Shown: positions 33,266 to 48,369, counted from the stretch's first letter. The stretch: DNA of 64,000 nt from Sebastes aleutianus (GCA_916700875.1 CAKAKS010000062.1:13160960-13224959); one strand, 5' to 3'. The notes: a model not told the origin generated them from the letters alone. Made by a program: numbers and translations.

Positions 33266-36200
33266 ACGTGTGTGTGTATGTGAGAGGGAGAGTAATGGTT
33301 AATCCCCAGCCGTCTCAACGCAGGGCCTTCCTCTGTGAGCTCTGAGCTGTAGCTATATTTAGAGAGACACTCTGCTATCCGGCAGCCAACACAACACCAG
33401 CAAGAGTGTCTGTGTGAACCTGTGTGTGTGTGTGTGTGTGTGTTCACTGCAGACAGGAGAAACCCTTCAGAGTGGGTGTTGGCGCGTTCACTCAGATTTT
33501 GTAAAACAAGGCTGAGGGGATGCAGCCCTGATAAGTCCAGCTCACTAATTAACACATTATACCTCATTTGTTAACCCGCACAAACATACAAGTGTAAAAA
33601 CGACAAGTTGCAGTTTTACTGAGGGACTTTTGTAATTACGGATTAAACAAATGAGATATAACATATTAATGAGTGAGCTTTAGAGGTGCTTCTAGGCTAA
33701 TTCTATGACCTTCAGACGGAGCCAGGCTAGCTGTTTCCTTCTGTTTCCAGTCTTTGTGCTAAGATAAGCTAACCGACTGTTATTTACCGCGATTTACCGT
33801 ATAAAGGTGGGAGTGGTATCAATCTTGATTAATCTTCAGCAGAAAGATTCCCAAAATGGTGAACTGTGGCTTTAAGCAGGACAGCGGTTGCACATACCAC
33901 GGGGGAGAAGGGGGAGTAAAACTTAATTTGAATAGACAGTGAACATTTTGATAGGTCAGGTGTGATTAATAACATCACTTATTGCCAAGCCCATGGTGCC
34001 TTCAAATGGGGTCGTGTTTACTGTGTTCAGGAGAAGAGTCCATATGTCATTTTTAAAGTTTGGATTATTATTTAAGATATAACCCTATATAATCTCCCAG
34101 GATAAGGGCACGGTGAAGACTTTTCTGCTACAATGCATTTTTTGCTACGTAACTTTGCTTTAAAAGTCCTGTCATGTGTCCTTTTTTATGCTCTTATAAT
34201 GAATGGCATAAGAAATATTAGATTAATCAAATGGACTCTGGTGAAGAGCCCCTGAATAACAGACACTCTGTGAATTCAATTTGGCAGGGAAGCCCCGTCC
34301 GTCACTGCCTTTGAAAAATGACGGCACTGCGTGCCCTGAAACCTTCTTGGTTTAATACCATCTTCAACAGAAGACTGCCAAGGAATTACTTAGTGTGATT
34401 AAATTAGATGGGAAAGTGAGTTGGCTCTTATAGGCAGCTTATTCATTTCATAATGTGCAGGTATTGAATGTGTGTCAAGTGCCGAGCAGGAACTAATCAG
34501 GGGCTTCCAACTTGATTTGGGGTTTTTCTTATCATTTATTTTAATTTGGCTTTTTATGATTTATATCAAACATGCACTGGTGAATGTCATGTCAAGAGTT
34601 GTAGATTTTTACGCCCTGTTTGTAGTGTTTATACATGTCATTGATTCAATTCCAAAGCACGACTTAAAGTGGAGAAAGAACACAGCACTGATAGAATTAA
34701 CAGCTGGGCTCGGCTCATATTTCATTCGATTGGACGGGAAAGTCGGACTACAACGGTGTCAAATTGAACTGTAGTGAAGCAAATGCAACAAATTTGTTTG
34801 ATATTGATTTTTCTGCTATACTGTGGCAACATCACAAAGCCATGCTGAGCCTAGAGGTTGAGAAATCTTAGTTTATGATTGGACAATTGTAGATCATCAT
34901 TCAATTTGCGTTTTGTTTAATTATTTCTTTTATTCAAGTTTATCCTCATACTGGAAAAGTTGAGTGTCTATATGTGCTTCTTTGACAAAACGAAACAAAA
35001 CAAAAACATTTATTCCCGTAATGTCAACTGATCAGATTCTGCCAGAGCTTTCCATCTTGTAAAAGAACACACTGACCAGATTGCTTAGCAAAATGATATT
35101 AAAATATTATATTATTTGTCATTGTTTTGTGTTGAAAATTGATTTCCAGTAATAAATATATACATACATTTGCATAAAACAAGCATATTTGCCCACTCCC
35201 ATGTTGATAAGAGTATTAAGATACTTGACAAATCTCCCTTTAAGGTACATTTTGAACGGATAAAAAATGTGCACACTCATAATTGCGATTAAATATGCAA
35301 AACGTTATGGGCATGTTTGCGCTATAATATCATCAGCACAATATCTTTTGTGAATCGGACCTTCTGTTGCAAATGATCTCATGAATGAACTCACGGTGCT
35401 ATCAGCGTCCGCAATCCATTCTTTGTGAATTCGCCTGTCAGTCATGAGACCCATTGCTCGTAAAAATATTGATTAGTGCAGCTACAGTATATCTCAGTGA
35501 GAGGCCAGAAAGTAGGGCAGTATTAAGGTTATGTTAGGATAGAGACCTTAAAACAAATGCATTGTAACTACCAACTTCCATTCCATCTTCAGAGATTGCT
35601 TTGTACCTTCAAAATAAGATACTGATGAAAGATATGACTCATGGGAAGACGTTCTGCTGACGTAATATATCATAGTGTATTTTTAGAGCACTTGGACTAT
35701 TTGACAAAAGCAGAAAACTGAGAACGTCTTCAGAATTCATTAAGCTTAACAGGGGATGCCAGATATACCATGCTATCTGCTGTATCACTACCTTAAGCCC
35801 TCGGCTGTGATGCAGCTGAGCTGTGTTACCCATCGATTGCAGGCGTCTGACTGGATACGCCTCCTGAGGCCCGGCAGACTGAATAATTTAATGGCATGGT
35901 TGGAATTTTTAGAGCGACCGAGGGGAGATGCAGGGAGTCGCCGTTTCAGTATCCGACCACTCCCTGCTTCTGCAGTTTCACACACTACGCATTGCCAAAA
36001 CACTTTTGGAATAATATATTGAAAAAATAGGAGATCATACCACAGATTAATCACAGGCTCAGGGGAGGGAGACAGAATGATTGGTAATAAGAACAAAAGT
36101 GTCTATTAACAGGCGAGAGTTACATTTATTTCAGGGTCATAAAATTGATTCAATGCTGAAATTAACACATTAACTGATGAGATGGGGCGACATTGTGAAC

Positions 36201-39200
36201 CAAAATCATTTCACAGAGAGCTCTGGGACTGATTATTTTTTGAGATGATTTTATGGGAGCAGGAAATTGGAGACACATTACTTTAAAGGGGAACTACACC
36301 CATTTTCAAAATTCATACATGTTATTTCTATGGTCTAAGACAGTCCAAAAAATATTAGTAAACATGAACAACTTTCTCCCAAATCCAAAAACTAGATTGC
36401 TAAAACAAACATTCTGTGGGTCCACAAAGTCAGCCTACCGTTCATTGTCTACGGAGCAGCTCCAGACTTTATACCCTATGACATCACAAGTTTGAGACTT
36501 ACTTCTCTGGTTTCTGGCTTTCAGAGAGAGTAGCTCATGTTCACTAATATTGATTGCACTTTCCTAGGCCATGGAAATAATATACTGGAATTCTGAATTT
36601 GGGTGTTGTTCCCCTTTAACTTTCAGTAAATATGAGAGACTACGATACAACAGCAGCTGAGAGGAAGAAATAAAAGAAACATCTGAGCCAGCAGCAACTC
36701 AAACAGATGTTCTCATATTCCAGACAAACCAGAGACAGGGGCAGACGATGTATTTCCTCCACGTAGATCAAACAAAGAGACTGTTGAAGCTTTTTATTAG
36801 CTCTACTGACACGCTGCAGTCATAGCACACTTTTTTTCAAAAGACAAAAGCCTATTGTAAATATTTTATTACTGGAAGGAAGGAGGGAAGATGGAAGGAA
36901 GCAAGGGAAAACAGATGGATGGATGGAAATAAGGAAAGACAATTTTAATGTCATGAGATCCTGGAAATATGTCAGCAATTTATTCTCAATCTGCTCTTCT
37001 GAAGAACTGTGATCTCTCCGTGCAAAATGTTCTGCTGGCTGTTCAACATTTTGGGAAATATGCTTATTCACTTTCTTGCTGAGAGTTCGATGAGAAGATT
37101 GATACCACTCATGCCTGTTCAATTATAATGTAGCTGGAGCCAGCAGTGGGTTAGCCAACTATCAGCCTACCAGCACCTCTGAATTAACATGTTAGGCAGT
37201 GTTTGTGTACAGGAAAACCAAAGTGTAAAAATGGAAAATTTACCATTTTTTGGCCAATCACAGACTCTGGTTGCGTCCGAAATTCCTATCCTTTCTACCA
37301 TACTAACATGCTATTCAGTACGCTAAAACAGTATGTGAGATTTTTTAGTATGTCTGAAACCTTAGTATGAAATGAAAAGTATGCGAATTTCATACTATTT
37401 CCTGTGAAATATTAGTATGCAAACACTCGACACTACGGCGGCATAAATATCCCACAATGCAATGCTAGTAGTAACAACAACGTTCCTAATAGACAATGGT
37501 AGACAGCTCTGTAGCGTCAATAACGCTTCAGTTCAAGTGTAAGTATAATATTCCACTTTTGCTATCGGCATGATATAGTTTTTAAGTTAGTTCAGACTTT
37601 GTGATTCTCACAAATCATTGTTTTGGTCAAAAGAGCTTGGTACAGGTTACCATGGTTACGCATCTCAAACCAGCAAGGATGCTCTCAGAAAGTGACGGGG
37701 TAATTTCAGTTCAGTGCGTCCGTAAAGATACATACTACTGTTTATTGACACACAAGTATGTTGAACGATAGTACACATATTGAGTATGTATAGTGCAAAG
37801 TGTGCGTTTTCAGACGCAGCCTATTTCTTGTGCTTGGCCAGAACCAGTTGCCAGGCAACCAATGAGACGACTCCAGGAAGCTACTGGTTACGAGATATAA
37901 CCTGATAATTAGTGAGCTTTAGCGGTGTTGGCGGGCAGATTTGGTTACCTTTGGACAGAGCCAGGGTAGCTGTTTCTAGTCTTTATACTAAGCTAAACTA
38001 GCCAGATGATAGTGGTATCAATCTTCTCATTAAACTCTCTGCAAGAAAGCGAATAAGGGTATGTCCCAAAATGTCAAACTATTCCTTAACATATGAGTCA
38101 TACATACTATGCTTTCATAACCTATTTTATGAAATCTATAAGCTGTGTGATTTCATTTCAAGCCAATTACTACCAAGTATTCGCAACACAAAGATGCAAA
38201 GAGTTAGATAATAATGTGGTTTCTGCTCTTACAAGTATACTTTCCTTGAAGTCGCTGTCTCTCATGAGATTAAAGAGCTGTCAAAGGTAGCTCAGAGCCT
38301 CCTCCAGACAAAGTTAGACACAGCTCTGCTCAGAAACTGGAGCAGGGAGTCAATCAGGGAATTCATGCAGGACAAATGATGTTAACATGACTACTTGTTA
38401 GAAACTTGTTATTCTGACACTGTTACCACTACCTGTGATGTTTTGTCTGTTTGAGCATGCCGGCTAATGCTAACTGATCCAGTCCTAACAATCCTAACAA
38501 TCCAACGGTAGACAAATCACAAGGCAATAACCGTACTAGTACTGGTGTGAATCACTGCCCTTGAGGGAATTCAATCACAAATTATGGATTTTTCAAATGT
38601 ATTCATCCCTGATTGACTGATTTATTGATTGAATGAAATGTGGAAGCTAATCACCATAAGGGCATATCACAGTAAAGGTTCCCATTCCCAGTATGGTCTC
38701 ATTGATTACATTTCTCATATCATACATTAACAATTAACATTTACCCATCAGAGAACGAAGTCGGCTGATTCCTCTCTCTTGTATCCATGTCTCTTACCAC
38801 AATAAGACAGTTGGAACACTGTCTTTAATGTGGGGAAGAGATACAGCCTTATGATAAACATAACAGTGTATGTTTGGCATGGCACATCATCCGACCACTA
38901 CCAGATTTGGGGTGTAAATGTGTAAATTTGGGGAAACGGGAAAATTTGGCATTTGGAAAAGAAAAGACAGAAACAAAATGTGTTTTTGGTTTAAAAAATG
39001 GTATTGAATCCAATCCAAACAAAACCTCAACTCTGGTCCGCATGCACTTGACACCATCCCAGGTGATCTCATTATGTGAGTGTGGCCTTGCATGAGTGAA
39101 TGAAACTTGAATGCATCCGTCTTCAGCCACCGCAGCTTCGCACTCAGCCCCAGCTCGCTGCTCTAAGTCCCCCTCCATCTCAAATACTGTCTTCTGTCCT

Positions 39201-42200
39201 TCCTCTCTGCTTGCCTCCGCTGGCGCCCACAAGGTCGTAATATTTTTCAAGGTATGTATGGATCCACACCTGTTGAATTTTCAAAACGAGCTGCCATCTT
39301 CCTCGTCATGTGGAATATATATTTTGCCGTGCTGACTGTTTGTGGCTCTCTAGGAGATGGTTGTATAGCGGACGTACCGCTCCGAGTCCCCCCCTCCCTG
39401 CTTCAGACTGGATAGCTGTTTAGCACCTCATGAGACATCCATAGGCAACCATACACATAACAACAACCCTAGTATGTCTGGCACCATTGCAACCCAGTGA
39501 GCTGCAATGTCAAGCTGGCGTCATGTGCTGACTCAATGGAAATGCTAACTCATTAGCATCCATTAATCAGCTCCCCTGTCGCAGTGCCACTCTCGCAGAA
39601 CGCTTAGTCTCTGGAGCCCAGAACTAAATGGATTTGTTCCGATTCAGGTGGCAGGTAGTCTGAATACAGATCAAAACCCAGTGGGGTGCATTGGTGTTTT
39701 AGCACATTAGCCGTGTTTTGGCAACATCTAAGATCTTAAATATGAATTGAAGGTTTATATTTAAGAGATTTGGTAGTAATGCCGTGGAACTCACAAAACA
39801 GTTGACAAAAAAAGTCATTTTAACCCTTATCCTAACGGCCTGTTTGCTTAAAAGCTGTCCGTACAAGTGTGCTCCCTTTGCAGAAAATGGAGGATGTAGT
39901 CAGTGTGGACTGACAATTAGACTGTTGTCAGGCTATTAGGCATTATCAGTCGCAATAAGCCCCATAGATGTGGGTCAGTAGGGGCCTACTACATCCACTA
40001 GTAGATTTTATCATCTTTTCACATAGTAGGTCATCAAAAGAAGGTATAAAAGAACACGACAGCAACCTCTAGCGACCGTAGTATTTATGAAAGGTTCCCT
40101 AAACTTAACTGGTTTTTTTTGCCTAAACCTAAAGAAGTTGTAATTTTGTTGCCTAAACCTAAAGAAGCCTTTTAGTGTGTTCAAAAGGTGACGTTTCATT
40201 CAGTTTTACAACATGTTAGAACGTATTAGAACTCGATGCTTCATAACGGCAGTCCACAAAACAATGGGTGACGTCACGGTGAAACTTAAAGTCAGCGTTG
40301 ACTTATTTTCATTTACATCTGCAAATCAACTTACGTAACGTACTTAACTTGCATCACGTACTTTAAGTACTTAAATTACGTACGTAACTTAAGTTACGTA
40401 ACAAATGTACTTATTTAACCCGAAAAAAATCTTTTCCTTAACCTTACCAAGTAGTAATGTAACATACTTAAGTTCGTCACATACGTAATGTACTTAACTT
40501 ACGTCGGGGACGTCAAGGGGTCCTGACCAAGAGTCCGTATGTGACAAGTTGGGATTGAGAATGTGTTGGAAAAATCATAACAAAACCTCCATATAAACTT
40601 CTCTAGTTATTGTGGTTGTAGTTGGAGCCACAGCAGTGGTTGTGACACAGCTTGTGGAGGCAATTTTAAAACCCTTACTGCCAGATTGATGCAATCTGTG
40701 TCCAAATTCACACTCTTTCTCTCATAAATATCATAACTCAGACATCATACACATATTTAAAGATTAATTGTTACACTTTCAGAGGACATCATTATCTCTG
40801 ATGTCCATCGCAAATAAACGCTGCTTCAAATAAATTGCTTTGGGTATTAAATAAATCATGTTATGACACTTGATATTCACTGTTTTCTAGGTTACCCAGA
40901 TGCTTTCTAGGGTAACCCAGATGGGATGCAGTTTCCAGATAACTGCAGTAATCGTGTATTTATATTCCAAGTATTTCATGATACTTTTGCTCTTTACTGC
41001 CCACTCTGTCATCCATATTGATGTATTTTGCCACCTTGATGTCCCTGCTTAAAGTCATATTTCCTATCTCCATTACCGCAAAAGATGTTCCATCATGTAT
41101 CACATTTATATTGTGTTCCACAGGGGAAATATCTTTTTAACAGAATATGGGTTTGCTTGATTGTCTATGATAATATTTCAGATATTTGCAAATTAATTTC
41201 AGTGGGACATAATTGCACGGTGAACATTATGAATATTTGATCTAGTCAGAGTTGCTTTAAGACCTTTTGTGATTGACAGTCGCTCAAGAAATTACGTTTT
41301 TGTCCTGATAAAAGCAAGGAGCTAATAAGTCCTAATGATTAAGCACTGATGTCCTGTATAATAGAAATTAATACATGAACATCTTTGATATGTACCGACA
41401 ACTGAAGTTTGACCAGCCAGATATTAACCTAAGGAGTTGGAGGAGAGCAAAACAGAGCTAAAAGGAGTGTGAACATTGGACTTAAAATCATCAGGTCTTG
41501 AGAAACATGACTCCGAATGAATGCTAATGCTGCTCCATATATCCTGAATATGTAAATAGGCAACTTTCTGTTTGTTTACTTATTTATTTCTATGGGACTA
41601 AGCACATTAACCAACACTGACGTTAACAACATCAATTAGTAGTTCCACAGCTAATTTGCACCTGAAGTCCCAAAACAACTAACGCCTTCACCAGAACAAC
41701 TTTATGAGGTGTTGATTTGTCAATATTGTGTTTACAGCCGTTCCGCTGCACCTAAGTGGCCAAAAAAAAAAAAAAAATCAAAAATCAAAATCAATCAATG
41801 CAGCTTTAATTTTGAAGATGTAACTCTTGTTCATGATACAGTATACACACATTTCAAAACTCAGTCAAAACAAATTGTACAAGAGGTATGATTCTTTTGG
41901 GCTGTAGGTTGTTGTGTTGTATGGGATTGTACGGTCCTTGTTGTATTTCAGCCCTGCTATATAAGATGTTTGATATAGGAACAGTGAATGATTTCCTGGA
42001 TATCTAACCAGTGAACATGATGAAATCCTCTTTGGAAAAAATAAATATGATTAAATACAAGAAAGGGAAAGAATTGACATGTATTATGAGTGAAAGTCCC
42101 CTTTAAGGCTTTTGACACACTGGTCTTGCTCTGTGTCACCTCTGTCTGGCCAGACTACAGGGGAGCAGGTGACGTGGGCGTGTTGCCTGCACTGCAGTGT

Positions 42201-42304
42201 TTCCTGCCAGTTTGTCTTTCTGTCTCTGTTCTCCCAGTTCCTCTCTGTATCTACTGTTCTCTCATTTTCTTATGTATAAATACACAGTTAGAGAACAAAA
42301 ATAT

Positions 42305-42349
<45 letters not shown>

Positions 42350-45300
42350 TGTACACTGGTATCACTATCTGTCTAACTAAATGTAATACCTCAGGATGCA
42401 GTGATTAGTTTGATTTTTGTCTCCATTTACCAGCCCAGTCGCCACGAAAATGTTTTGGCAAACACAGATACATTGAATGTGGACGTTTTTGCATTTGAGC
42501 AGAGCATGTGATGTATTACAACGAGCGACGTACAGAGCAAGTGACATAGTTTATGGAGCGGCCGTTATTGAAAGTTACGTGGAATAATAACGAGTATAAA
42601 GTGTGAAACCAAATGTTTTTTACTGAACGTTATGTAAGAAAGTCCGCTAAGGGCATTTTTTATTTATTTATGCTAGTTACATTGTCACGTTACGTTGTCA
42701 CGTTGCGTTGTCACGTTGCATTGTCACGTTGCGTTGTCACGTTGCGTTGTCACGGTGCGTTGTCACGTTGCGTTGTCACGTTACGTTGTCACGTTACGTT
42801 GTAACGCTACGTTGTCACGTTACCTTATTACCTTACGTTATTACCTTACGTTATTATTTAACTGAAACCATGATCTTTTTTCTAACCAAGTAGTTTTGTC
42901 ACCTAAATCTAACCAATCGTTTCACAACGTTAAGCATATGGTATTGCAACCCAATCTCTTTGGAAGGCGAATAAATAGCACGAAATTAAGGACATTCCAC
43001 GTGTCATGAGAACGCAACAAAACCACTCATGGGAAAACGTCATGGTTGGGCTTTAAAATAAGTACGTAATCTAAGTAAAATACATATGGAAACAACATAA
43101 CAGAAGTATTGAAAATACGTCACATACGTCACTTCAAAATAACTCAACAACACTTTGGGACAGGAACATCCGTCTCGAATACCAGTCTCCTGGTTGCAAG
43201 TCCTGTGTTTGTTGGACCCATGCACCTCACCTTCCACCGACCATAAGCAGTCTCTCTCACTTTTTATTTTACGTCACTAGCTCTGAGCATAGCGTACACA
43301 CTACATGGTAATGATGGAGAAATGAAAGCTGCTTCAAATCTCACATCTAGTTTGCCACTTTATCTCATTTTGCAAAATTATAAATATTAAAATACATTCA
43401 GTTGGCTGAAACAGCTTGAACACCTCGTTACCAGTGTTGTTGTCAACGATAAACAAATTATTTGTCTGTTCTGGCAATGAATCCTCAGAGATTATGAACG
43501 GATTTGGCAGAACTTTGGAGGAGGGTTTATGCAAATGATTTGGTTAGTTACTAGATTCTGCCTGTGATCTGGATCTGGAATTTCGCCCATGAAACAGTTT
43601 TTGATTTCTATCCATGACTACCCTCCTAATGAGGAGGCCTGACAGTGCAGCTGATAAAAAGCATTTCTGTGCTATTTTGGTGCAAAGGCTGCAGTTTTTG
43701 CAAGTTGCAGAATGCTCTGATGGTGATGGGTATTTGTTTACATGCAGCAGCTTTATGGATTAGCACATACTGTACAAAGACCCAACTCTGAGTTGTCCAT
43801 CTGCTGTTGCAAACATGGTAGGAATTATTTCAAGTGGCTGTAATTAACATGTTTATAACACCAATGTATCAAATGACAATGTAAAAACAATGAGACAATG
43901 CATAGTGATGAACCTACAGGGAATTATCATTTGAATATGCAGCTCAGCTCAGCTCAGCTTTACGGAGAATTTCAGCTCATTGTTTATCTGTCCAGCCCGC
44001 AACCTTACTGTTGTGTTTCACTCTCACAGCTCTCATGGTGTCGTTTTCAAGCTGTTTTCAATGAAAAAGCTGATTCACAATCACTTGTGCTACCTAAATG
44101 GACAGATTGATATCCCTGAAGTTTAACTGACTTGGTGTTATACTGTGATAATTGAGTGTTCCCTTAATTTTTTTTTAACAGTGTAGTTGAATAAATACAC
44201 AGATCAAATGTGGAGGAAAGCTATCAGTGTCCACAGCGAGTGCAGGTCTGATGTATTGGAACAAATGACTTAAAACAATTTGTGGCAGAGTAACCTTTGT
44301 TGCCTCAGAGGGTCTGTGCTATTCAAGCCTGTGATATATCTGCCAGCAGTAAAACACGATTTATCCTCAGAGAGGCTCTGTCTGATTGCTTAATGCAGTT
44401 ACCATGGTTACCACTTCATGTGCTCAGGCTGCAGTGATGCGCATTGGAATTCCTCTTATCTGCTAAACCTTGCGGCTGCTTTTATACCTTTCTTCTGAGA
44501 TGGTTGCACTGCAAAGGCTTTTCAATTCATGTCAAAATGAGAACATGGCAGCGTGTCCTCATATCTAAACCTGTCTACACCATGCCTGTAAAGCAGTAGG
44601 AGACTCCTGGAAGATAAAGAATTACAGACTCAAATGGGAAGTCAAAACAAGGTAAAAACAAATCACAGATAAAAATAACATGGACTTGGATGCACAAATT
44701 GCCTCTTCATGAGATAGAGCTGAGCAGTTTGGCTTTTATTTAGACATCAAAAGATACCTGCACAAGATATGTGTCCTAATACAGGTGGTATTATATGAAG
44801 AGTGGCACTGCACGAGCCCCTGGTAGTTTAGCCCAATGGCGCCCCTTTAGACACGCCCTGATTCTCATCTTTCTAAATATAGAATCAAGGTGAAGACTTC
44901 GTCACCGTTCCTACAGTACTCTATGACTCATCCCTCTTGCTCATTAGGTTATCTAAAGTGTTGGAAGAAGTATTCAGATCCTTTACTTAGGTAAAAGTGC
45001 CAATATATTCATCTAAAATTAATAAAACTCTACTTAAAGGTACTTGTTGCCTGTTGGGCTTCAGTTTGCCATGTTATGATTTCAGCATATTTTTTTTATA
45101 CTAAATGCAGTACCTGTGAGGGTTTCTGGACAACAGTTGTCATTGTTTTGTGTTGTTAATTGATTTCCAATAATAAATATATACGTTTGCATAAAGCAAG
45201 CATATTTGCCCACTCCCTTGTTGATAAGAGTATGAAATACTTGACAAATCTTCCTTTAAGGTACATTTTTAACAGATAGAAAATAGCGATTAATCGCAAT

Positions 45301-48299
45301 TAATTATTTTAATACATTGTAAGCCCTATCTTAAACATTTTGCTCCTTTTCTCCTCCTCCTTCTCTTCGCAGACCATGCAAGCGGCGCGATGCCCGACAG
45401 ATGAGCTCTCGCTGACTAATTGTGCCGTGGTGAACGAGAAGGATCTGCAGTCAGGACAGTGAGTAGTCATTATCGCCTCTTCATCAATGCGTTTGTCAAT
45501 ACAGGCACACAGCCGGGCATCTCTCCAATCGTTTTCTCACCTGTCCAAAACACTCATCCATCCACCCACGTTACCACCATCCAGAAGGTCACAGTCATTA
45601 AACTGATATGAGGCTGCAGGACTTGCAGGGTGCATCGTAATTTTGCTGGATATTGTAACAATGACAATTAAAGCTTCAATAATTTGATGTAAAAAGACAC
45701 AATCTTTTCAACCTGACTCACCAAGTCTCATGTTAAGATTTTTGGTATAAGCTGTTAAGCTTAACACTAACGACAACAGGTCCTTCAAACTAAACAACAA
45801 AATGCTTTGTATGTTAACGCCTTAAAAAAAAAAAAAATTCTGATCTGTGCGCATAAGTACGGTTACATAAGTGTGGAACAATCCAAAAATAAAAACATGC
45901 AAGAAATGGTTCATATAGGTCTACAAATTTGCACACATTAGTTTCCCGCCAAAATATAATTTTAAGAATTAGGTCAATTATTGATTATCCAAAAGAATAA
46001 GATCACACATTATGCTTGTTTTAAAGTGGGAGCCACTCGACAGATCTCAAAGTAAATCTGTGATTTGAGTTTGTCCTAGATTTTCACTGCCATGGCAACT
46101 GCAGCCTTGTCTTCATCATTCAGTGCCACCAAGCAGCAGCGTTGGTGCCACCTGTGTTCTTTTTAATTAATTTTGGGTTCAACGCTGTTGTGCTTATTGG
46201 AAATTAAAGTTTCTGCTAATGAGTATATGCAGATATTCAAAGTCTGCTGGCAAGATATTGTATTTTTAAAGTCGTGACTTAATTTCTATAGTAGCCTAGC
46301 AACAAGGTATCATGGATCTTTAAAATTAAGGTGTTAAATAGCCACAGCAATTATACCATGTAATGCATTCCTGAGCAACAGCATTTAAAAAAGGGTTTTA
46401 TGGTGCCTTCAAATGAAACTCGTGAGCTCGTTTTTACAACGTGGGAAGTGGTGTACACGATATGCTTGACGTTCAAGTGGTTAAGCCGCTGCTAATCAAC
46501 AGCAATATTAACATTACTGTCGGCGTCTAGAAGCCACAGAAGCTATATAAAATTATGAAGAAAAACAATATACGACTAAAATTATAATATATTCACCTTA
46601 TTATGTACCAAAAAATGAACTTCCAAGGCCTCCGCCATTTCTGACAACGTCAACAAACACGTCACAACTCATAAGCTTTCAGAAACTTTCCACTTACGAG
46701 GTCGTGACTACCACAAGAGGGGGGCGTTCATATGGACTCTTCTCGTGAACACGGTAAACACGACCTCATTTGAAGGCACCATTACTCAAACTCTCTTGAT
46801 GAACCTTGTTGGAATGACAGCCTATGTGAGAGGAGAGAACTAGTATACTAGTAACCATTGGAGGTTAACCAATCACAACTCTTCAATAATGCCTCTATGA
46901 AATTGGCTAATTAAATATTGATGATATGATATGTTGGTGTTTTTTTCCTCACCTCCTGAAATGTGACCTGGAGTACTGTAGAAAGATCAGTGGTGTATTT
47001 GAATGAATGAATTAAAGCTACACTAACCAATGTTTTTAATCAACAATGAGAAAAACACTCTGTGTAATGTGAAAGGAGTTTTTCCATCCCAGCATGTGAT
47101 ACCCTCTTTGCGGAGCCTTTTACTCTATTTTGGATGATTGCCTTTTCTATTCGGCACGAAGCTACCTACTCAGCACCAAACAGCAGATGAACAACGTTAG
47201 CAACTAGCTACTTAACATTTAGTGGAGCATTTAGCAGCTAAAGAGGCACATATTTCCCTCAAGAGTTAGTTGAGACCAAACCAGAGCAAAAAGGAGACTG
47301 AATATTGGACCATATTTTGGATCATATTTGTCCAGAAACGAAATTGCATGCCTTGTCGCTCCATGTCTGCTGGATGTGTAAAAGGCAATTGTTTGATAAA
47401 ACATGAATCATGTCATGGCTAAAAAAAAATCAATAAATGCAGCTTTAATCGCTACACAGCAACTATGGGGAGGTAGCCTATACCAGTGTTTCCCAAACTT
47501 TTTTTTTTCTCGGGACCCACTTTTCAAAAATGACAAACCATTGCCACCCAATTCACAATTCCTGACCATTTTTACTGCCATTTCTGCATCACCTTATATT
47601 ATCATGATTAGGTAAACCAGCTGTTTCAAATGATGATGAATCACAACTTTGTTTAATGCATGTGTTATTGAAAACATATACATGTTAAATACTTTAGAAG
47701 CAAGGCCAAAGAAATGCATTTAGGCGGATTTAACAGGCTGTCGTTTTTTCCCTCTCATCAGTAAAACAAACAGAATGTACGCTAGCCTTTCATATTAGAT
47801 TCAATGTTATGAGTAGGCTACTATACGAACATTCACGCTCCCTCATGTGGCACAAAAGTGTACTGCAGATATAAAAAATAAATAAAAGACTGGAGAATTG
47901 AGAATAATTTGCATATACCATTAAAATGTCACAGAAAGGTAGCCTACAATAGAAAGAGGGTCGTTCTAGAAAAACACAAGAGTAAAATGGAGATGAAATG
48001 TAAAGGTGACGTTAAAGCACAAAATAGAGCGGACAAGAACATATCAGAGGGTCAAAGGTCAAATACGATGAGTTGGTTTTAACATGAGTGAGCAGTGTTA
48101 CATTGCATATACTCGTTACATCAATGACAGTCATGTGCTTGCCAAAAAATAAATTACAACACGTGTAATACCAACTGTCTCCTATCTGTGCAGACATGTG
48201 ACTGTGAAGACCACACCCAACCACAAGTATGTGTTTACAGTGAAGACCCACCACACCGTGGCAGCTGGAAGCATCGCCTTCAGCCTGCCGCAGGTAAGC

Positions 48300-48369
<70 letters not shown>

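Larger units (their letters stand above)
19732..45372 (+). other. nsf: nsf intron 1 (25.6 kb)
   Basis: Runs from GTAAGA directly after the 12-nt coding part of exon 1 to TCTTCGCAG before exon 2. It holds most of the mobile elements of the window, listed separately, and no host gene that I can recognise on either strand. Confidence 0.9.

Noticed and set aside
33016..33567. 183-codon minus-strand open frame
   Set aside because: It is kept open by CA/GT microsatellites (runs of His-Thr) and is not a protein gene.
42613..42893. Open frames with a 13-residue repeat (CHVALSRCVVTLR)
   Set aside because: Artefact of the 13-bp minisatellite, which stays open in several frames.
43940..43960. CAGCT run as a possible regulatory repeat
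   Set aside because: Only about four units; too short to support a call.
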